From Epiperipatus broadwayi (Eukaryota; Onychophora; Udeonychophora; Euonychophora; Peripatidae): a stretch of 64,000 bases of DNA. Below are positions 12,690 through 25,165 of the stretch, piece by piece. The notes beneath the pieces were generated by a model. That model did no database searches, was not told where the DNA came from, and saw only the letters and a list, made by a program, of their open reading frames with translations. Both the position numbers and the translations under genes were made by a program. Location: NCBI GenBank assembly GCA_028023455.1, contig JAQFVV010012574.1:1472459-1536458 (forward strand), given 5' to 3'. Each line of letters opens with the position of its first letter. Position 1 is the first letter of the stretch.

Positions 12690-12743
<54 letters not shown>

Positions 12744-12764
12744 TGATGATGATGATGATGATAG
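12690..12764. repeat. (AAT)n(GAT)n tail of the LINE
   Basis: About 17 AAT triplets followed by about 7 GAT triplets directly after the LINE 3' UTR. It is probably the element's tail, expanded as a microsatellite. The ORFs in both strands here are homopolymer artefacts. Confidence 0.9.
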
Positions 12765-13600
12765 TTGTAGTTGTAATAAGAATGGTAGTAGTAGTAGCAG
12801 CTGTGAAATGAGCTGTAAAGAATTGCAATTGGTCAATGTACCAAGACATAGAAGAGAGAAAAATAAATAGTGTAGCTAAAAGATAAATGTTTAAAATAAA
12901 TCTTAGTAAATAGTATGGATTATCTATATCAGACATAATAATGTTAGTAAGAAATCACTAAGTAATAGAAAAGATCTGCCCAATAATGAGAAAAACTGAT
13001 CTAATATCATCAACATTGAATGATATAAAAAGAAAAACAAATATGGATATCGATATGATTCAACAATTATCTGTATTAATTATCAAAGAAATAGGAAATA
13101 ATGATAGGAAGAAGTAATAAAGCAGAATACAAGATTAAAAAAATATGATCAAGGAAATGAAAGAAAATATTTAAAAATCATTAATAAGAAGATTGGGAAG
13201 GGGGAGGAAAAGAAAAATAAATAAATAAATATTTTGAAAAAAAGCAATGTCTAAGAAAATAGAACAGGATAAAAAAAATGAAATAGAGAAAAAGGTTCCG
13301 AAGAATTCTTCATTTAAAGTGAAGATAGAGAAAGAAATGCAAAATCTAAAAAGTGAATGACAAATCATGAAACAAAGAGGCAAACAAAAGTTATAGGGTC
13401 AAATCAAATGTTAAAAAACAATAAAAATACAAAAAAACATTGAAAGAAATAAGAAAACTGAACAGCTTAAGGAAACTATGAAATAAGTGCAAGAAATCTT
13501 AAGAAATGTGAAAACATAAAGAAGAATGCCAGAAGTTAAAAGCCAGAGTAGAGATTATAGTATAATGTTTTAGAACATTAATTTATTTATGTGAAAAAAA
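12765..13600 (+). other. coiled-coil ORF1-like debris
   Basis: A purine-rich plus strand reads, with stops, as a Lys/Glu-rich amphipathic sequence (for example KEIGNNDRKK and KKNEIEKKVPKNSSFKVK around 13090-13320). This composition is typical of LINE ORF1 or gag coiled coils, but no domain signature proves it. The neighbouring LINE remains make a retroelement origin the simplest reading. Confidence 0.3.
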
Positions 13601-14722
13601 GTTATCAACAATGTTTTAATTTTGAAGAAAGCAATTATAAAATGGACATAGTTGAGAGATAGTCATGAAAACATTAAACATTAAACCATCAATTTGGAAA
13701 TTGAAAGCTTGAAGAAAAGTTAAAATTTATAAGAGAAATAGAATCTTGCCTGTGTTTATCTGTTTCAAATTAACCATTAGAAGATAACAAAAAATCGTCT
13801 GCCCGACAGAAATGTACTCTTCATTTAAAATTGCATTTCAAAGGTGGAAATTCAGTCCCACTGGAATCAAGCAATAAGAAAAAATCATGCTATCAAGATT
13901 TATAATATTCAGTAAAGTTGTTGGTTTAGTAAGTAACTAATCAAGTGAATAACATTATACTTGGTTTGTATAAGAACGAATATAATCAAGTTAAAAGAGA
14001 CCAATAATTCTTGAATTGTAAAAAAGATCCAGTGCAGTTAAAAATGAAACTGACATTATTAAATAAATGTAAATTATATTTAAAACTAAATTTTGAACAT
14101 TAAATTTAAGGATATATATGAAATATATGAACTATTAATCTTATATTTTGAATATAAAAATTTTTATATAGAAAATTACTGTATGTTTAATGATTGTTAT
14201 GTGTATTATGAAATCATGTATTTATAGACTTATGTGTATATTGTCCTCAATATGTAATAATGGGAAGGGGGGGTATATAAAGGTTATAAATAAATTTGTT
14301 TTTTGCTTGTTTTTAAAAAATGACCATATGAGGAGGCTGCTATAACAATGAGATCACCACATGGTAACAAATTGAATTGTTTCCTAAATGGAAGGAAAAC
14401 TCGTTTGATAATATAAATATGATATGGTTTAAAAATCTGGTTGTTTTTTATCAGTTTATATTTAAATTGATTTAAAATTATAATTTATAGAAAATAATAA
14501 TATCATAATGCTACATGATAGATATGAAATAAAGAAAAATTAAGTTAATATACTAAAGCAATATGCTTGCCTAAGTCTAAAGAATAGCCTTACAGTTTAT
14601 GACTTTTGTAATGTTTAATTCAAGATTACATGTCAAGGAATGCATGGATTAACAGAAAATTGCTAAATATGACTATCATCTTTTGATAATACTGATATAT
14701 CTATTTTTAACCTTAAAAAACA

Positions 14723-15115
14723 TTACTTTTTAACATAATTTCCAATGACATTGATACATTTGTTTCATTACTTTCCCAATCCCTCAAAATAAGAATCATA
14801 TAAGATTTTTTGATCTATTGTTTCAGTAATTTCCATAACTTTTCTTTTAATTTTTATATTATCCTTCATTATAAATAACCTGACATGATAAACATTTCTT
14901 ATAATAAAACATAAATTATTTCTTTATTAATATCCTTTAAAGGAATCTCTTTTGCCATAGAAAATGTGACCATTATTTGTTATTATAACCATTACTAAAC
15001 ATAATCCTACATGTCTGTTATTTGGATTGAGCAATGTGATAGTAAATAATTGTTTTACTCATATCAGAAAGCTCTGCGCCTTTAACCCAAAAATAAGAAA
15101 AGTCTATTAGCTATG
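14723..15115 (-). pseudogene. Tc1/mariner-like transposase remnant, internally deleted
   Basis: On the minus strand the 3' end reads NKCINVIGNYVKK then stop, the classic mariner C-terminus (W.KCI...G.Y). It is preceded in the same frame by EITETIDQKILYDSYFEG and further up by KDNIKIKRK. At the other end (about 15100-15060) a stretch reads VKGAELSDMSKTII, similar to the start of Tc1/mariner DNA-binding domains. The two ends are only ~400 bp apart, against about 1 kb for a full gene, so the DDE catalytic centre is missing. Several stops occur. Short motif matches only; a remnant is likely, the family uncertain. Confidence 0.45.
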
Positions 15116-15589
15116 ATGTTTTTCCCCTTATTATTTTTTAACTATGTAGCTTCTAAAACTTCAAATCTATTTAAATTACATTTTATTTCCATAATAGTAT
15201 CTTTATCCATTCAATAACTTTAGTTTTAAAGTCATCAATATCATTATTCAATCCTAATTTAAAAGCCAAATTACCCATTTTGTGTTCTTTCATTTAATAT
15301 ATACTGTATTTGTTTTTTTTATAAATTCATTGTTTTCTTTCTTTCTGATTATACCAACACTCTAGTAAAGGTATGTAATATTTCTCAGATTTTTATTACA
15401 TAGTTTTCAAAACAAATCTCTTGTGTTAATCCATTGATAAACTTTTCTCTGTTTATTTTTCTGTACTTAACTATTTAGAGGATAAATTTATAACTATAAT
15501 CTGTTGTTCTGTGATGTAATGCATGACTTCTCCTTATACAAAAACTCTCAGCAACTATGCTCATAGAAACCTATTAGCCACTTTACCTT

Positions 15590-16990
15590 CCCTCACCATT
15601 CCCACCCTACATTTTCCCATATCCTGCTCCATCCCATTTTCACAATATAATCTTTGTCAACTTCATAGCCTTTATATCTAAATCCTCCTTATCTTTTCCC
15701 AAACCCAGCATAAAAATCAATAACTCACTTCCTGTATAATCACTTTGTTTATATTTATTCTTCCACAACTTTATTATTTCTACCCTTTCTGCTTTCAGTC
15801 ATTTACATTCAATGAACAAATGCCTAATATTTTCTATGCCTTCCTGACACAACTTGTAGACTAAACCACCCACGTTTTTACATTTACATGTATAATCCCC
15901 TGTTACTAAAGATCTCATTCGAGCCTTAAACAGTAAACTACTTTTCTTGCTATTATCATAAATTAACTCACACCCAATATTCTGTTTACTTCTATATATA
16001 TTTAAACTTTTTATTCTCCATACTAGTTCTCCATCTCTCCATCTCACTATTCTTTATTAAGGCATCTACCCTTCTATCCCATTCCTTACCATTACCACTA
16101 TAACACTCAACAATTCTCCCAACACAATCATCCCACCCTTTTGTAAAGTATACTGACATAAATTCTTTATCCAAATCTTCTGCATATTGCATTACCTTCC
16201 TAACCCATTCTTGTTATCTGCCCTTTATTCATAACCCAATTAAATACAATTTTGGCTATTTTTTTATTATTCATAAACTGCTATTTACTGAACCTTTTCA
16301 TTTTACTTTTTGCATCCCTCGTATAAAAACTTGATCATTCCATTTCTCCTTGAATTGCCTCCTTTGCCATCCATATATCTGCATCTAATACATGTCTTTC
16401 TACTTCTCTTTGTACTTTTTCCTTGTAATCTAATACCCCTTTACTAACACATAAAGCATCATTACCATATGTTAACTCTGCTACTGCCACTCCCTTCCAT
16501 ACAATTCTAGCTACATCATATTTATTATATAAAACACTGTTAATTTCTTTATCAACCCTTTTCCTTTCTTTGCTTCATTTATCAATTTTTTCTCCCATTC
16601 ATTAATTTCTCTGATTACTTAAGATGATTCCCAAATAGTTATATCTATTCACCACACTTAACTTTATATCTCCCAATAAAAATTATTTGTCTTCTCTTTC
16701 TCCAGTATTAATCATCATTACTTTTGATTTTTCTTCACTAAACTTAATCCCCATCTCTTTACTCATCCTTGCACATGTCCTCAGCATAACTTCCATATCT
16801 TCCCTTCTTTCTGTGCATAAAAAGACATCATCTGCAAATAAAAGACCAGATAATATGTATATTCTCTTGCCACCTATTAATGGTATCTCTATCCCTCTTC
16901 CTAATATTTCTATTGCTCTCTCCATTTCTCTCAAATATAACAAAAACAAAATTCCTAGCATTAAATTGAACTGTCCTGCCATCTATTGGC
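15590..16990 (-). pseudogene. second non-LTR retrotransposon family, RT-to-zinc-motif remnant
   Basis: Minus-strand pieces run from RT to the C-terminus. A 99-codon frame (16982-16683) holds ILFLLYLREMERAIE and the catalytic LLFADDVFLC, then EEKSKVMMIN. Frames at 16192-15992 and 16047-15799 hold NKKFKYIYRSKQNIG, YDNSKKSSLLFKARM and the zinc region KLCQEGIENIRHLFIEC. In the zinc motif the first Cys appears replaced by Tyr (YKLC for CxxC). The catalytic FADD is intact. The absence of upstream RT blocks beyond ~16990 indicates 5' truncation. The endonuclease relic at 59280 looks compatible with the same broad family. Confidence 0.8.
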
Positions 16991-16999
16991 ATATATGTA

Positions 17000-18080
17000 A
17001 AAGAAATTACCTCTTAAAACTATTTATTTTTATTTGTAACTTGTTTACTGATTTTTCCTCATATGTATACTTGTTTGACATTATATATTGCATGGATAAT
17101 AAGACAAAATCTAACTTATTGAATTGTATAAATTAAAATAAAATGCATTTAAAAAAATATAGTGTGTATATTATAGACTAAAATACTGTATAAAAAGCCT
17201 ATGTAGCAATTTTTGTCAAAATATGAGAATAATTTTATACTTTATTCAAAATTTTAATAGAATGTCCAGATATTTTGATAGAATCAAGAAACATTTTATT
17301 AAGGAATTTTAAGCTATGAAATTCAAATGAGTCAAAATACAAGAGATAAGAACATTTTATTATTTTGGACACCATTAATGAAATGTGAATCGGAACGTTT
17401 TTTTATTATAAGTCAGCCATGACAATATTCAATTAAAATGAAAAAAGGCAAATATTTATACCACCCATCTTGATTATAATGAATTAAAATGGTGAAAGAA
17501 AGAAATGTTTAACAACAAACAAGTCGCCATTTTGCTGCATAATATCAATTTAGCACTTTTTCTAAAGCAAATACAAAAATGGAAAATATATAGGTAAAAT
17601 ATACAAATAATTTTATTTCATAAATTGTTTTGAAATTCTAGGCTTTTTACACACAGGCCTAGTTGTCATAATGTCAGATATGTTCACTTAATGCTGGAAA
17701 ATAGTAATTAATCTTTTTTGTTTTACTTAGCACTTATTTTCAATCTAACTTAGCAATGGAAATAATAATATGTGAATTATTTAATTACTTGTAGTTTTAT
17801 TTACTAAAATAAAATCCTTGGTTTTAATTTACAATATTCCCTTACTGTTTATTTGCTCCTAAGCCACAGTATTCCTTGAATTCCTTCCAGAAAATTAAAA
17901 GAACTTTATTCTTACAAAATTTGCTTATTCGATCCAGATATGAATCTCTGTTCACTCATATTAAAAAACTTTTTTTTAATTTTGTATTATATCTTAATAT
18001 ATTACAATTTAAGATTATTTACTGAATTTCTAGCTAATTGTTAATTTTGCACTTAAAAAAATAATAATCATCATTAATTA
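17000..18080. other. AT-rich non-coding DNA, nothing recognised
   Basis: I see no coding, RNA or repeat signature beyond homopolymers. Confidence 0.5.
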
Positions 18081-18174
18081 ATAAATACAATTTATCCAAA
18101 CTTCAAACACTTTTTAGCAAACTTTATTTGTACATACAAAAAAAGTGTTTGAAGTTTGGATAAATTGTATTTAT
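18081..18174. repeat. perfect 35-bp inverted repeat (hairpin)
   Basis: The arm 18081-18115 (ataaatacaatttatcc... ending in ttttt) is the exact reverse complement of 18140-18174, with a 24-base spacer. The flanks share the word catcattaattaat at about 18069 and 18224. The perfect arms in a degraded region suggest a recent insertion or a structure under gene conversion. Confidence 0.9.
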
Positions 18175-18229
18175 GTGATATTACGGCAAACATAAAGAAA
18201 AGTGTGATTTTGGTAATATTTATCATCAT

Positions 18230-20476
18230 TAATTAATTGTTAATGATCAGGATATTTTTTTTTTTTTGTTTTAGACTTACATACTTGTTTTTAAAATAGC
18301 TAAAATTATTCAAATTATTATTTTTTTTTTTTTAGGTGTCCAGATCCAGGATTCTCAACTTGAGTTCTATAAAACATAAAAATTCAACTGAATAAGATTT
18401 TAATTCCGCAATAAAATTAACTTTTTGAGTTCTAACCAACAGTTTAAAATGTGTTTTTAAAAAACTTCACTCTACATTATGACGAAAACAAATTTCAGAT
18501 ATAAGTTGGATGCCACTTCTAATATTCAGTTTTCCACAATTAAACCAAACTTCAACATAATGTTGAATCTTTCAGATTCCTTTACCAATTCAAATTAATA
18601 TTTCTTTTTAAATTGTCAGAGTTCAACATTTTTTTATAAAAGTGAAAAAGGTTTGTTGATTAAAATAAGTTGTGAACAACTGAACTAAGTCATAAAACTG
18701 CTAGCTTTACAGTACTAATTCATGCTTATGTCAAAGACCTTGGGTTGCAATCATAGTTATGCCTCTATTCCTATGAGTTTAATTTACATCCATACTAGGG
18801 TAAAACTTAAAATTTTTTTCAGATATAATCAGATTTAGAATTTCTCTTTTATGAAATCAGTTCATCACAACTGTGGCAACCATTCATTATTAGTTGGTAA
18901 ATGGGTATCCAGCTTTTTTAGCTAAGAGTAAAACAATCATTAAAAAATGATCACATTGATTTCACTCATCACAGTTCTTCTAGGAAGGAGTATTGGAAAG
19001 TCTTTTGCCATACAGGAACTACTTAAGAACAGTTTATCTTATGACAAGTTAGAAAAATAAGACTTAAACAATAAATACAATCTGCCATGACTTATACATA
19101 AATTAAAACTATAAATGTGAAGTCAATTGCAATGTTCCTGCTTTGTTCAAAATATATATATATATATATCAACAATCTGTAACACAAGTCATATTTTAAT
19201 AAATAAGTTTTTCATCTTTCTAGGCATTTAGGTTTACTCTATTTTACTTGAATCTCTTCAGCCCTTATTCCTAATTTTTTTAATTTTATTTGGAGAGTAG
19301 AAAATTAAATTTAAATTACTGTGAAACTTCTACTTTCAATGTTTCAATATACACTAATTATATGCTATATATAAAACAATTGTAGGTTATAAAATTATGC
19401 ACTGGCAGGAAAGCTATAAATGCAAGAAAATTATCAAAACTTGATGCTTTCAAGAGTTTTAAGTGTTTTCATAGCTGTCTGAAAAAAGTTTCTTAATTTT
19501 ATAAATTACAAATGTAAATAAACTGAAAAAAGTAAATACAAAATAGAACCACATAAATTTAAAATAAATTTTATTATATAACAGAAGTCTCCCCCCCCCC
19601 AGAATCTCCATGTGCAAAGCTCAATGTGCAACACATTTATTATGATGATGATATTTATTCGAAATACATGAAAACACATTTTATGATTTGATTTTGATTT
19701 TTACAAATTTGGACATAGTTCAATATTTTGTATAATGAAAAGCTATAAGTTATACAAAATTTTAGAAAATTCACAGAATTGTTTTCAAGTGATCAAATAA
19801 AAACTAAGAACTAGTAGTGGCAGAAAAAAAAGGTTTGTAAATGTTTTTAACTTACATCAAAAAGCTTAAAGTTTGAAAGAATTTAACTGAAAATTTAAAA
19901 TGTGTAACAGCCAAGTAAGGATAATTGTATAGATTCTGAAACTGATATGAACTTAAAAACATCAAAACAACTAGAGAGGGCATAATATGCTGGTAACAAA
20001 ATTGCTATAGTGTTTCTATGGGAGGAAATAACATATTGTCCAGAGTGTTAAATTATCTAACACTTCGGTATTCATTTTATTTTAAAAAAAAAAAATAAAG
20101 ATATAATAAATTTTTATTATTTTTATTTTTAAATAAAAATGAATAAACATATATATGCAATTGTGCTCTATCAATTTATTATTAATAACTATATTTTAAA
20201 AAAAAAATTTATACTAGAATCTTAATTTATATATGCATGCTATATACATGCAAAGGCACTTGTGTTTTCAATATGTGTGTATGTGACACATATTGGGCAT
20301 TTGAAATTCAATAAAATAAGTATTGTATTTAAATCAAAGCATATCAATAAAATTTCAGTTATACTACAGAATGTGGAATGTGTACAAGAGCGTCATGCAA
20401 CAAAATATAGCTCAACTCCACTGTAGTCAATCTAAGAATATAATATATTTTAAATACTTGAAGTCATTTTTGTATA
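18230..20476. other. AT-rich non-coding DNA, nothing recognised
   Basis: Holds T-runs, a (TA)n near 19152-19170, a ten-C run at about 19591 and no coding or RNA signal I can support. Confidence 0.5.
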
Positions 20477-20563
20477 GATAGACAACTTCTATATTTCTCC
20501 ATTTTTTTTTTATTTTATAAATAATTTCATAAAAATAATGATACAATAAAAGACAAATAACCA

Positions 20564-20590
20564 CCAATATGAATTTTGTGCTGGTCCAGG
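20564..20590 (-). ncRNA. hammerhead site with deleted catalytic core
   Basis: On the minus strand the sequence runs from the stem I side (ctggacca) straight into gcacaaaattcatattgg. Compared with the unit 402 bp away, the CTGATGA and most of stem II are gone. The flanking CCA/TTGG stem I sequence and stem III region remain. This copy cannot cleave. Confidence 0.6.
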
Positions 20591-20965
20591 TCATCATCTC
20601 TCATATATATCTTTATTATATGAAGAGTATTTATGTAGAGCAAATTGTCTCATTTTTATTTTCAAGAATCAATTTACTCATCTCCCAACTTTTACGTTAT
20701 CAACTTTTTTTTTTGATAAACATGTAATGATTATTGCTAATCATTTATTAAACTAGAGATTTTCTCTAGAATACATATAAACCTTAATCCAAGTTAAAGA
20801 TTAATATATCTTATTTTCAGCACACACTCACATGGATATTTATGTTTCTCTTTCTCCCATGCATAATATCTTTTTTGTAGATAGACAATTTCCATATCTC
20901 TTCATTCTTTTTTATTTCCTAAATAATTTCATATAAATAAAGATACAATAAAAGACAAATAACCC

Positions 20966-21005
20966 CCAATATGCATTTCGTTCTAAACCAGCACTCATCA
21001 GTTGG
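20966..21005 (-). ncRNA. hammerhead ribozyme motif, intact core
   Basis: On the minus strand: CCAA, CTGATGA, stem II gtgct-ggttt-agaac (4 of 5 pairs), GAAA, palindromic stem III ATGCAT, A as predicted cleavage nucleotide, TTGG. CCAA/TTGG close stem I. All invariant core bases (C3 U4 G5 A6 G8 A9, G12 A13 A14, A15.1-U16.1) are present. Among the motifs in this window this is the best candidate for self-cleavage. Confidence 0.78.
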
Positions 21006-21337
21006 CCAGATCATCATCTATCATATATATCTTTATTATATGTAGAGTATTTATGTAGAGCAAATTGTCTCATTTTTATTTTCAAGCATCAATTTACTCA
21101 ATTCCCAACTTTTACGTTATTAACTTTTTGATAAACACGTAATGATTATTACTAATCATTCATTAAACTAGAGATTTTCTCTAGCACAGTTATAAACTTT
21201 AATCCAAGTTAAAGATTAATATATCTGATTTTCAGCACACACACACATGGCTATTTACATTTCCCCTTCTTCCATGCATAATATCTTTTTTATAGATAAA
21301 CAACTTCCATATTTCTCCATTCTTTTTTATTTCATAT

Positions 21338-21430
21338 ATACTTTTAATCTGGGTATAATTAGAGGGGATTAGAACTCAGATTTTCAAGTTCCCTTTAGGC
21401 AACTACTCTATCTAAGTCTGGGTTCAAAAG
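21338..21430 (-). repeat. possible tRNA-derived SINE head (weak)
   Basis: The minus strand reads cttagatagagtagttgcc (A-box-like), then a possible anticodon arm, then gagttctaatccc (B-box-like). The spacing is tRNA-like but the stems are poorly paired. It abuts the hammerhead array. Confidence 0.3.
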
Positions 21431-24360
21431 ATTGATAATATAAAAATGTAAAAATTGTAGTTGAATGTTTTCACGAAAAATAATATAAGCCCTGGTAAAA
21501 GTTTATTTTTAGTATTTTCTTTACCAAATATCATTTTTTCCATTTTTAAATATCTTTTTTAAGTTTAAACTTTGGTAATTTTATTAATAACTTATTTTAT
21601 ATATTTTATGATTATACTAATCTTGCTGCTGCTATGGCTGTTATTATTGAAGTTATTATTAAAACTAATTTTGATTTTACTTGAACTATTTGAGATAATT
21701 TTCTAGAATGCTAATTAATACTATTATAGGATGTTTATATTGTAACAGTCATATTTGTACATTCATGTAACAAAATCCAGAATCCAGGCAAAATACACCA
21801 AATCTGATCTAGATGATGTGGTAAGACCTCAAATCTGACCAAATCTCAACTTCATGATTTAACACTCTATGAATGACATTTATGAAGTTACACTCAGTCT
21901 CAATTCTTCAGCGAGCTGACTGAGCAAAGGGAGAAACATGAGACTCAGGGAAAATTAACAATTGATATATAATTCACAGCTAGATAGACTACTTAACATG
22001 CTGTGAATTAACTAAAGAAATGCATATTATACATATTAATAATGAGTTTGGATAAGTTGGAGTTGGATTGCGAGTAATGACATGAAACAACTTATAACTT
22101 TAATAAGTTTATTAAAATAAATGATTAAACAATAATTCAATAAAACAAAAGAATGATAATTATGTTGGTTAGAATACATATATAATTATCACACATGAGT
22201 GTTACAGAAATTATGAGATGAATATTAATACAGTGGTCTCATCTTTATTATTTCAACTTAATTTATACAAGCATTCATGATTAATAACTCATGTCTATTA
22301 TACTTTGATATGCCAAGCTATTTTTTGGTTCGCTAATGTTGTGAGCTAAAATATTAGCCAGAATGATCATCTAAATATTACAAAAGAGCAATTAAATAAG
22401 CTCAAAATACCGATTCATCATGGTAACCTTGATTACAGGTTCAGACTAATGTTGAAGCATTAATAATAAGAAGGAGAATGACTGGTTACTTTACATTTGT
22501 CTCTGAAGACTATAGTGTTAATAAGATACTAAAATAAATTAAGGTCGTAGTGTGAGTAATTCTTCATGGGTTTCAGTATCGAATACTTGGTACACTAAGA
22601 CCAATCGGCTTGCTAGCATAATAAAGAACATATCAGTTCGGGAACTTGGATAGGCTTTGAATATGATTCTAGAACCTCATGTTCCAGTTCTAAAAGATCG
22701 CCATCCGAACTAAAAAATGGGATGGCCTTACACTGTGAACACAACTTAAAAAGGTGTAGCAAGAATGTTGATGCACACTTGATGCTTAATAAAGACACAT
22801 GCGCAATGTACAGATTAGTATAATATATATCGAATTAATTAATCAATGTGTCTAAACAGATAGTTTCTATCTGCTAAAACTAACTCGATCCAGTTTTTAG
22901 ATTAGTATATAGCAATCATGCTAAGTAAAAGGGCTAAGTAAATGATTAATCTAGTTAATATACTGAATCTATATTTATATATCTGCGATTAAGATAGGGA
23001 GGAGAAAGTATATTTAACGGCCTCGATGATTTTAATGAAGAATAAAATTTCGCCGCCTGGACTAACACCTAAATACCAAACTAATATATATATATCAGTT
23101 AGCTGATTATTTTGTGCATTTTTAATTCACTGATATGTATACACGAGTAAGAATTATTTCTTCAAAAAAGATTTAAATATATCTCTTGCATTAATTAAAA
23201 TGTATATATATATTTGCGTCAGTAAATAAAATAAAAAAAAAACTCTCAAAATTAGATCAAAATGTGTTTTAATGAGTTTCACACCTAGAAATCACATAAT
23301 AATAAAAATAGATTCAATTCATAATCAGATTAATAACATTTTAATAATGTAATCTAAACTACCTCAGTATTGTTTAATTCTCAGTTACCATATTATTTTT
23401 AATTAAAATAAGTAATTCAATCTACGTTGTATACAAAGGAATCCTTAACAATCTAATAATTTAGTTTTCTAAAAAATAGAAGAAAAAATAAATAATAACA
23501 AGCAAAGTAAACAAAATAGTAAATAATTTTAAAAATTTAGCGCCAACAATATAATAAGACACGAGAGTAATATTTCATTTTGAAGAGCAATTCCAATTGG
23601 ATTCTCTGTTTATATTTAAGTTTACGTATATATTTTTTAAATCAAACTTTATCTCGAACATCTCAAATTATTAATTCCATCTATTGAAATAGCTATACTG
23701 CAATTTATTATAGAATAGCAATCAGAATAAAACAACACGCACGCCTATTCAATTTAACGCAAGAAAGACCTACATAAACAGCAATTTTGTTCAAATATGA
23801 AAGAAACAGTATTCATTGCTTTATCAAAATGTAAATTGTTTACAATGAATATAATGATATGAAAAGAAAAATTAATGAAATGTGGTTTATTACTTGCGCA
23901 GATAGCAAAATTATGAATAAATTAACAAATAGCATGCACACACTATAATATATAGGGGAAAATATTTACTCGTGTATATTTCAAAGTGATTATGAAATGC
24001 ATTTGATACAAACATTAAATCTAGAATTTGAATATATATTTACAAAAAAAGTAAAACACTCATAAATTGCCCACTGCAAGAAAATGATGTACAAAGATGA
24101 ATTTTTTTAAAAATATATTTCTTAACAAGATAATAAACTGCTAACTGGTGATGGTTTTTATCTTTTCTGTTTCATTTTCCAGATAAAAATACTTACGTAT
24201 AGCGTTATTTATCACTAATGGAATTACTCTCCTATGCGAAACTGGTATCAACTCTATAATATATAGAACTGAGAATAGAAAATGCTCTTTAGATTATCAT
24301 TATCAATTGTAACTATTAGTGAGTCACTATAGAATGCAGATATCTTCAAATTTAGTCAGT
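21431..24360. other. AT-rich non-coding DNA, nothing recognised
   Basis: The only ORF above 60 codons (22798-22613, minus) has no recognisable domain. The part at 21770-22850 is less AT-biased than its surroundings and may be an old, unidentified insertion. Confidence 0.45.
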
Positions 24361-24364
24361 TCCT

Positions 24365-25165
24365 CCAATTTATAGTCTTTTTTCTCCACATCATATCAGC
24401 AAATTTCCTTATTCATTCATCTCATATATTGTTTTTTTCTAAATCTTTTATACTCTTTTGGTATCCAATTAAACTCTTCAATTGTTTATCTATTATCACC
24501 TTTTCTAATAATATGTCCAGCTCAGTTTTTTTCAGTTGTTTTATTTTTACACTGATGTCAGTAATATCTATTTGTTGTCTCATTTATAATATTTGCCTTT
24601 CAATCTCCCTATTATTCCTATTATACTTCTCTCCAAATTTCATTAAGTGGTTTGAAGTCTATATTTCTTTTATATTACCTACCTATCCTAGTTACAGATC
24701 CATAAGAAAAAATTAATAAAAGTCATATATTAAAAAACTTTTTAAAATAAAATTCTTATACATACTTCTTTTTAAAATGAAGCTATTTCTACCATAAACA
24801 CTTCATCTAACTTAAGTTCTATGTTTGTCATCCATTAAGTTTCCATCTCATTAATAATCTGACAAGGTATTTATAGCTGTTAACTTCTTCTCATATGTGA
24901 TTATCAATCTTTATTTTTTTTTTCTGAACATAACCATCAAATACTGGTTTAGTCTTTTTAGCATATATCTTTAGTCCTACTTTCTTACTTTGATCTGGAA
25001 ACTCTTACAATTTAAACTCTGAAGCATTACTTGCAAAAACAATCACATTATTTGAAAAATCTAGGCAACTTAAATAATCTCCATTTACTTTTATGCCCTT
25101 AATTTCCCATTTTAATTCACAAAATATTTCTTGTAAACAATTGTAAAAAGTTTCCTGCAATATAG
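24365..25165 (-). pseudogene. RTE-like LINE RT remnant (older copy)
   Basis: The minus strand parallels the better-preserved copy at 26690-28135 block by block. Shared words in the same order include tctccatttacttt, tttaatctttattt, aaggtatttatagctgtta, cagatccataa and atgtccagc. The encoded landmarks (KYL, YGSETW region, GH region) are broken by many stops. Only the 3' half of RT to the C-terminus is left. The higher divergence indicates an older insertion of the same or a sister family. Confidence 0.75.

Larger units (their letters stand above)
9690..12690 (+). mobile_element. non-LTR retrotransposon with APE endonuclease, RT and C-terminal zinc motif (degraded, 5'-truncated)
   Basis: Domains read in order across several frames. 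First comes the end of an APE-type endonuclease (SFYNNRHGTLIDL, then SDHA near 9858). RT follows: NLRPISM near 10683; QLDFESAFDSV near 10880; IPQGSPLSTLLF near 11060; and the catalytic AYMDD near 11180. Then FLGFP, RKWNGLGLHS and a CxxC-x8-H-x4-C zinc motif near 12090-12140. Stops and frameshifts break it at several points (for example near 10120, 10830 and 11265), so it is dead. The body ends around ttgttaataaagttacctt and runs into (AAT)n(GAT)n, a typical LINE tail. The clade is uncertain (L1/Tx1-like tail, APE endonuclease). Confidence 0.85.
20477..21335 (-). mobile_element. retrozyme-like tandem array, unit about 403 bp, about 2.1 copies
   Basis: A unit starting gatagacaact recurs at 20477, 20880 and (partly) 21295. 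Copies 1 and 2 align along their whole ~403-bp length; shared words include gtagagcaaattgtctca, actagagattttctctag and catgcataatatctttt. Each unit carries, on the minus strand, a hammerhead site at the same relative place (20564 and 20966, 402 bp apart). The core is intact in copy 2 and deleted in copy 1. Head-to-tail units with one ribozyme each fit a retrozyme integrated as a multimer copied from circular RNA. Simple unequal-crossover duplication of one insertion is the alternative. Confidence 0.65.

Noticed and set aside
16687-17136. 149-codon plus-strand ORF
   Set aside because: It is the antisense shadow of the minus-strand RT containing LLFADD.
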